Source: Lachnospiraceae bacterium
GTDB taxonomy: Bacteria > Bacillota > Clostridia > Lachnospirales > Lachnospiraceae
Direction of reading: 5' to 3'
DNA: 9,157 nt
NCBI GenBank assembly: GCA_003447895.1
Contig: DLYC01000140.1
Location: forward strand, 2,960 to 12,116
The position numbers and the translations under genes were made by a program. Of the stretch, positions 5,911-9,157 are shown piece by piece. Each line of letters opens with the position of its first letter. The first letter of the stretch is position 1. The notes under the pieces were generated by a model. It did not search any database, was not told the DNA's origin, and worked only from the letters and a program-made list of their open reading frames with translations.

Positions 5911-7063
5911 TCTTCTCTCCCGTCTCCCTGAACCGATACAGTGTGGACAGGGTAATCTGCCCGTTTTGGGTCCCTGTCACCTCCGCGATCTCCTGAACTT
6001 TCCTGCTCCGGTCCCGGAACCGGCACAGGTGCACGATGAGATCGATGCCCGAGGCCAGCTGCCCCCGGATTGCTGACAGGGGAAGCTCCATCCCCATCAG
6101 GATCATCGTCTCAAGCCTTGAGAGGATGTCCGCCGCGCTGTTCGCGTGCCCCGTGCTCATGCTGCCGTCGTGCCCGGTGTTCATCGCCTGGATCATATCG
6201 ATCGCCTCCGCGCCTCTGACTTCCCCGACAATGATCCTGTCCGGCCTCATGCGCAGGCTGGATTTGATCAGGTCCCGTATGCTGATGGGCCTGCAGCCCT
6301 CCACGTTTGCGTTTCGGGCCTCCAGCCTCACCAGATTGGGGACGTTTCGGATCTGAAGCTCTGCATTGTCTTCGATCGTGATCACCCTCTCCCGGGGCTC
6401 AATGAAATCCGCCATCACATTCAGAAAGGTCGTCTTGCCCGATCCGGTCCCCCCGCTCACAAAAATATTGAGGCCCGCCCTGACGCATCTTTTCAGAAAA
6501 TCGGCGATCTCTTCATTGAGGGACTCATACCTAAGTAGATCTTCGATCGTGATCGGTTTTTCCGGGAACCGCCGGATCGTCAGGATCGGTCCGTTCACGG
6601 CTACAGGCTGCAACACCACATTTACGCGGTCGCCGCTCGGAAGCCTGCAGTCCACGATTGGAGACGCTGTGTTGACAACTCTGTTCGAAGCCCCGACGAT
6701 CTGCTGGATCACGTCCTCAAGTTTCTCCGCGGAAGAAAACGACGCGTGATAGGGACGAAGCTCCCCCGCCTTCTCGATAAAAATGCAGTCGGGCCCGTTC
6801 ACCATGATCTCCGTGATCCCGGGGTCTTCCAAAAGGTCCTGCAGGATATCGAGACGGCGGATGGAATGAAACAGCTCCTGCCTGAGCTTCTTTTTTTCCT
6901 CCACTGTGAGCGCGGACACGCCGGCCGCCTTTCCTCCGGTGATGTATTCGTCGATCATGTCGAGGACTTCCGAGTCCGGGACTTTTCTTGAGAAGTCGAT
7001 CCTCTCCATGATCTTTTCTCTCAGGCCGCCCCGCACCGCTGCGTAGTCATTGGCCGGGTTCAT
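5804..7063 (-). CDS. cpaF: Tad pilus assembly ATPase CpaF/TadA
   Basis: A hexameric secretion-type ATPase of 419 residues that powers Tad pilus assembly from the cytoplasmic side. It shows the family elements in order: the N-terminal domain with DPGITEIMVNGPD (80-92), then Walker A GGTGSGKTT (204-212, K210), the acidic Asp-box-like VITIEDNAELQ (227-237), Walker B RPDRIIVGEVRG (273-284, catalytic-type E281), and the His box GHDGSMSTGHAN (297-308). All key residues are intact and the length is normal. The ATG at 7063 has GGAGGAGGAG (7071-7080) 7 nt upstream and overlaps the end of the CpaE-like gene by 17 nt. A longer in-frame reading to 7114 would only read the neighbour's sequence out of frame. 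The 3' end overlaps tadB by 107 nt. Confidence 0.97.
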   Translation of the reverse strand: MNPANDYAAVRGGLREKIMERIDFSRKVPDSEVLDMIDEYITGGKAAGVSALTVEEKKKLRQELFHSIRRLDILQDLLEDPGITEIMVNGPDCIFIEKAGELRPYHASFSSAEKLEDVIQQIVGASNRVVNTASPIVDCRLPSGDRVNVVLQPVAVNGPILTIRRFPEKPITIEDLLRYESLNEEIADFLKRCVRAGLNIFVSGGTGSGKTTFLNVMADFIEPRERVITIEDNAELQIRNVPNLVRLEARNANVEGCRPISIRDLIKSSLRMRPDRIIVGEVRGAEAIDMIQAMNTGHDGSMSTGHANSAADILSRLETMILMGMELPLSAIRGQLASGIDLIVHLCRFRDRSRKVQEIAEVTGTQNGQITLSTLYRFRETGEKNGRIIGDWQKENALTHTYKFEMAGIPVGTGNPLLS

Positions 7064-8081
7064 ACATCTTCTCCTCCTCCACGATCCCCTCCACGACCGA
7101 GGCGAGCTCCCCATGTGTGAGATTCAGGATGCTTCCGGGCAGTTCCCGAAAGACCGGGAGCCTGCACCTTCTCGTCTTCATGAAGATATCTTCATACTGC
7201 GTACTGCGAAGAAGTTCCTCATACTGTGTGATTTTTCCCATGGAGATCCCGTCATCCCTCGTGATCGTGAAGATGTACTCGCACTGCCGCAGGAGCTCGA
7301 AGACGCCGTCCGCAAGTTCGCTCAGGTCCAGGATGCAGTACTCGTAATCCGTAACCCTCTCGATCGAGCTAAGAAGATCCATCCACTCGTCCGCACGGAT
7401 CGACTTCAGCTGTATGAAAGACTCCATCGGAGGCAGAAAATCGAGGCCTCCGACGCTTTCCGTCATGAATTTCAGCTGCCCGGACAGCTTCTCCCTGGCG
7501 CAGTCGTTGTAATACAAAAGGTCGCTTACACTGCCGCGAAAAGTTCTGTCGAGCATGCGCTCAAGCCCCGAGTATGCCTCGAAATTCAGATAAAGTGCCG
7601 GCGCCTTCCGGGCGAGGATCTGTCCCATGCAGATGGAAAAGGTCGTCTGAAGGCACCTCGACACGGGGCTGTATACGCCGATCAGCTTCATCGGCCGCCC
7701 GTGCCTTACGCTTTGCGGGAGTCCCTCCTCTTCCGAGGACATACACAGCTCCCGGATCTTTGCGCAAATGTGCTCCGCAGACTGATATTTGCTGAGGTTT
7801 TCCGGCTTCTCCATATAGCGGCTGCTCTCGTTGAGGAGGAGGATCTGTGTAAATCCGGCTCTCTCCAGATCTTCGCTGTACTCCGACTCCGCGATCACCA
7901 GAAGTTTGGTCGTGGCCGGCGTCTCCTTCGAGAGGAAGCGCTCTCTGTCCGTATACAGATAGATCTCATAGGGAAGGTTCCCCCTGCTCCTAAGGTATTC
8001 CATCAGATGTTCCCCGTACGGAACTTCACTGTCGCAGAGGCAGATCCTGCGGATGTTTTCATTACCGGCAGACAAGGACAT
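7047..8081 (-). CDS. TadZ/CpaE-like localisation protein with degenerate P-loop
   Basis: A protein of 344 residues in the position and with the layout of CpaE/TadZ, the MinD/ParA-related factor that places the Tad apparatus. Residues about 10-110 look like an atypical receiver-type domain (ICLCDSEVPYGEHLMEYL, then KLLVIAES). Residues 132-335 resemble the MinD-like fold: LIGVYSPVSRCLQTTF at 133-148, the strand PALYLNFEAYSG (161-172), and YEYCILDLSEL (246-256) in Walker-B position. The P-loop should read KGGxGKTT; here it is V-S-R-C-L-Q-T-T, so both lysines and the glycines are gone, and ATP hydrolysis is unlikely. The frame is intact and the rest of the fold is well kept, so this looks like a lasting pseudo-ATPase, not decay. 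The start ATG at 8081 has AAAGGAG 7 nt upstream. It overlaps cpaF by 17 nt. Confidence 0.88.
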   Translation of the reverse strand: MSLSAGNENIRRICLCDSEVPYGEHLMEYLRSRGNLPYEIYLYTDRERFLSKETPATTKLLVIAESEYSEDLERAGFTQILLLNESSRYMEKPENLSKYQSAEHICAKIRELCMSSEEEGLPQSVRHGRPMKLIGVYSPVSRCLQTTFSICMGQILARKAPALYLNFEAYSGLERMLDRTFRGSVSDLLYYNDCAREKLSGQLKFMTESVGGLDFLPPMESFIQLKSIRADEWMDLLSSIERVTDYEYCILDLSELADGVFELLRQCEYIFTITRDDGISMGKITQYEELLRSTQYEDIFMKTRRCRLPVFRELPGSILNLTHGELASVVEGIVEEEKMYEPGQ

Positions 8082-8147
8082 AGACTTTCTCCTTTCTCAG
8101 GCTCTCGCGCTGAAAAATTCAGAAAAACAGAATGGTTAGCCAAAAGT

Positions 8148-8603
8148 TTACAGATGTAACAGGAATGTGCTCTGTATCCCGAGCTGCTGCAGAAGCAGAC
8201 AGAGCGCGACGCTGATGCACACAGGCACCGCGAAATGAATCGTCCGGGAAAGATCCCGGGATCTGATCAGAAGAACCGCGGAGAAGACCGCTCCGATCAG
8301 AAAAGAGAAAATAAAACTGACAATGTACCACCGCACGCCGAGAAACGGAACCAGTGCCGTGAGGAGTTTGATGTCCCCCGCTCCGAGCCCTCCCGGCTTC
8401 CAGAAAGGGATCAGTACCGCGAGCGTAAGGACCATCGCTCCGACTATTCCGGGCAGGCTTTCCGGTGTGCAGATCAGCCTCCATCCGACGCCGGCTGTAA
8501 GCATGAGAAGGATCAGGGTATTGCTGATCTTCCCCCGGCTAAGATCAGAGACCGCCGCCGCTGCCGCGAAGAACAAGAGAAGGATCCGGCCGCCTTCGGT
8601 CAT
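8148..8603 (-). CDS. prepilin peptidase A (A24 family, CpaA-like), first gene of the tad operon
   Basis: A membrane aspartyl peptidase of 151 residues. The catalytic Asp pair is present: D20 in VSDLSRGKISN, and D77 in the GxGD motif G74-A-G-D77 followed by IKLL. Hydrophobic segments at about 5-19, 29-45, 52-67, 81-112 and 122-145 fit the short CpaA form without a methylase domain. The ATG at 8603 has an ideal ribosome site (AGGAGGTGA, 8609-8617) and lies about 28 nt after the predicted transcription start, so a longer in-frame reading to 8681 is rejected because it would pass through the promoter. It leads the operon, 66 nt before the CpaE-like gene. Together with the enzyme at 349-819 it gives the locus two different peptidases; which precursor each cleaves is open. 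Confidence 0.93.
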   Translation of the reverse strand: MTEGGRILLLFFAAAAAVSDLSRGKISNTLILLMLTAGVGWRLICTPESLPGIVGAMVLTLAVLIPFWKPGGLGAGDIKLLTALVPFLGVRWYIVSFIFSFLIGAVFSAVLLIRSRDLSRTIHFAVPVCISVALCLLLQQLGIQSTFLLHL

Positions 8604-8608
8604 TGGCT

Positions 8609-8617
8609 TCACCTCCT
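8609..8617 (-). promoter_or_regulatory. near-perfect Shine-Dalgarno site of the tad operon's first gene
   Basis: Read on the minus strand this is AGGAGGTGA, a full match to the anti-Shine-Dalgarno sequence, 5 nt before the ATG at 8603. It decides the start of prepilin peptidase A. Confidence 0.85.
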
Positions 8618-8637
8618 TCCTCCGGCTGGTGAATCCG

Positions 8638-8667
8638 ATTATAAAGACCAAAAGCCCTTCCGCACAA
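8638..8667 (-). promoter_or_regulatory. predicted sigma-A promoter of the tad operon
   Basis: On the minus strand a perfect TATAAT (-10, 8638-8643) lies 18 nt after TTGTGC (8662-8667), a weak -35. Transcription would start near 8631, giving a leader of about 28 nt before the first start codon. The weak -35 with a perfect -10 suggests possible activator control. This is the only good promoter found ahead of the operon. Confidence 0.6.
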
Positions 8668-8679
8668 GCCCTTTTCGGC

Positions 8680-8693
8680 AAGTTTTCAAACTT
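8680..8693. repeat. short palindrome upstream of the tad promoter
   Basis: AAGTTT-TC-AAACTT is a perfect 6-bp inverted repeat with a 2-nt centre, 12 nt upstream of the tad -35 element. The size and place would suit a dimeric activator or another regulator. In an AT-rich stretch chance is possible, and no regulator is identified. Confidence 0.3.
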
Positions 8694-8793
8694 TGTGAAA
8701 TCGGCCCAAACTGAGTGTTTATTCCGCTTCAGGCAGTCCGAAAAGCCCGGGTTTTATCACATTTTTCCCTGCCAAAAATGGTACCGGTATCAA

Positions 8794-8856
8794 CTGAGTC
8801 AGGGGGACAGTCCCTTTGACTCAGGTTGAGTCAAAGGGACTGTCCCCCTGACTCAG
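8794..8856. repeat. perfect 30-bp inverted repeat, REP/BIME-like nested palindrome
   Basis: The left arm (8794-8823) and right arm (8827-8856) are exact reverse complements over 30 nt, separated by GGT. Each arm is itself a near-palindrome: TGAGTCA at one end, TGACTCA at the other, and a GGGAC-N-GTCCC core, with two mismatched pairs, so the heptamer occurs four times (8795, 8817, 8827, 8849). There is no T-run on either side, and both nearby promoters point away from it, so it is not a terminator. Paired GGGAC/GTCCC palindromes recall REP-type elements moved by Y1 (RAYT) transposases, though none is encoded here. An operator or cruciform role is the other option. Confidence 0.85.
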
Positions 8857-8879
8857 CGCCGAACTTTCGAAGGTTTCCG

Positions 8880-8908
8880 TTGCAAGGGCATTTGCCTTCT
8901 ACTATAAT
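8880..8908 (+). promoter_or_regulatory. predicted sigma-A promoter of rubredoxin
   Basis: TTGCAA (8880-8885) and a perfect TATAAT (8903-8908) are separated by the ideal 17 nt. Transcription would begin near 8915 and give a leader of about 79 nt. The spacer contains the small palindrome GGCA-TT-TGCC (8887-8896). Confidence 0.75.
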
Positions 8909-8956
8909 AAAACCATCCCTTAAGCGTACAGGGACGGCAATTGAAAACCCAATACC

Positions 8957-8973
8957 GCCTCTGTCACAGAGGC
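8957..8973 (+). promoter_or_regulatory. hairpin in the rubredoxin leader
   Basis: GCCTCTG-TCA-CAGAGGC forms a perfect 7-bp stem with a 3-nt loop, 7 nt before the ribosome site. An A-run follows it, not a T-run, so it is not a terminator on this strand. It could protect the short transcript's 5' end or keep the ribosome site open. Confidence 0.5.
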
Positions 8974-8980
8974 AGAAAAA

Positions 8981-8986
8981 AAGGAG
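8981..8986 (+). promoter_or_regulatory. ribosome binding site of rubredoxin
   Basis: AAGGAG lies 7 nt before the ATG at 8994 and fixes this start. An open frame continues upstream, but that would run back through the leader, the promoter and the inverted repeat. Confidence 0.85.
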
Positions 8987-8993
8987 TACAGAT

Positions 8994-9155
8994 ATGGCAA
9001 AATTTGTTTGCACCGTTTGCGGTTACATCTATGATGAAGAAGCCGGCGATCCGGATAACGGAATCGAGCCCGGCACCCTTTTCGCGGATCTCCCCGAGGA
9101 TTGGGAATGTCCTCTTTGCAGCGTCGGCAAGGATGACTTCGAGGAAGAAGCTTAA
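8994..9155 (+). CDS. rubredoxin
   Basis: A complete rubredoxin of 53 residues, a small cytoplasmic one-electron carrier with a single iron held by four cysteines. Both knuckles are present: C6-T-V-C9-G-Y and C39-P-L-C42. The usual conserved features lie between them, including [14 protein letters not shown] and the aromatic W37. Length and acidity are typical. In anaerobes it passes electrons to oxygen- and peroxide-detoxifying enzymes (rubrerythrin, flavodiiron proteins) or other redox partners; none is visible beside it. It has its own promoter and is divergent from the tad operon, so a functional link with the pilus is not implied. The window ends 2 nt after its stop, so any downstream partner or terminator cannot be seen. 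Confidence 0.97.
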   Translation: MAKFVCTVCGYIYDEEAGDPDNGIEPGTLFADLPEDWECPLCSVGKDDFEEEA

Positions 9156-9157
9156 TT

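Larger units (their letters stand above)
8604..8993. other. divergent intergenic region between the tad operon and rubredoxin
   Basis: These 390 nt hold no convincing gene. From left to right there is the ribosome site and promoter of the tad operon (minus strand), a short palindrome at 8680-8693, a long nested inverted repeat at 8794-8856, then the promoter, a leader hairpin and the ribosome site of rubredoxin (plus strand). Roughly 100 nt (8694-8793) show nothing clear beyond the 8-bp palindrome TACCGGTA at 8782-8789. Confidence 0.8.

Noticed and set aside
8082..8147. Terminator between prepilin peptidase A and the CpaE-like gene
   Set aside because: Only CTGAA-TTT-TTCAG can pair, and no T-run follows it in the direction of transcription.
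7050..8159. Long plus-strand open frame of 369 codons
   Set aside because: It is antisense to the CpaE-like gene, has no recognisable domain and an implausible composition, and arises from the GC-rich codon pattern of the real gene.
8794..8856. Bidirectional rho-independent terminator
   Set aside because: There is no T-run on either side, and the flanking genes are transcribed away from it.
8957..8973. Attenuator or riboswitch before rubredoxin
   Set aside because: It is one simple 7-bp hairpin followed by an A-run, with no conserved riboswitch core or alternative terminator visible.
8826..8993. N-terminal extension of rubredoxin by 56 codons
   Set aside because: It would run through the inverted repeat, the promoter and the leader. 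The 53-residue form has the ribosome site and the normal rubredoxin length.
1..9157. CRISPR array, tRNA, rRNA, prophage or transposase gene
   Set aside because: No regularly spaced repeats, RNA-gene folds, integrase or transposase motifs were seen in the window.

Overview
The window looks like the chromosome of an anaerobic, monoderm member of the Clostridia, most likely a Lachnospiraceae-type gut bacterium. The evidence is strong AGGAGG ribosome sites, moderately high GC, a rubredoxin, a Tad pilus locus without a secretin or other outer-membrane part, and a protein resembling the DUF5702 family. The species cannot be named from the sequence alone.

About 94% of the window (1-8603) is one minus-strand Tad (tight adherence, type IVc) pilus operon, read from right to left. 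The order is: prepilin peptidase A (8603-8148), TadZ/CpaE-like pseudo-ATPase (8081-7047), CpaF/TadA motor ATPase (7063-5804), TadB (5910-5122), TadC (5086-3596), Flp pilin (3525-3328), DUF5702-like envelope protein (3325-1793), TadE-like minor pilin with two tandem Cys/His domains (1751-816), prepilin peptidase B (819-349), and a second TadE-like minor pilin cut by the window edge (277-1). Genes overlap or lie within about 70 nt of each other, so they are probably co-transcribed from a promoter at 8638-8667.

The parts make a coherent machine. CpaF powers assembly on the TadB/TadC membrane platform, and the CpaE-like protein probably positions it. The peptidases cleave the Flp and TadE-like precursors at G|xxxxE sites. 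Flp builds the fibre, and the TadE-like and DUF5702-like proteins are probably minor, tip or wall-spanning components.

The right end (8604-8993) is a divergent intergenic region. It holds the tad promoter, a perfect 30-bp inverted repeat with a 3-nt centre whose arms are themselves near-palindromes (REP/BIME-like), and a strong promoter for a plus-strand rubredoxin gene (8994-9155).

The most interesting points are an Ig-like extracytoplasmic domain inserted in TadC, duplicated YH-C-CxxC domains on a minor pilin, a CpaE-like protein without its P-loop lysine, two different prepilin peptidases in one operon, and the nested palindrome between the divergent promoters.
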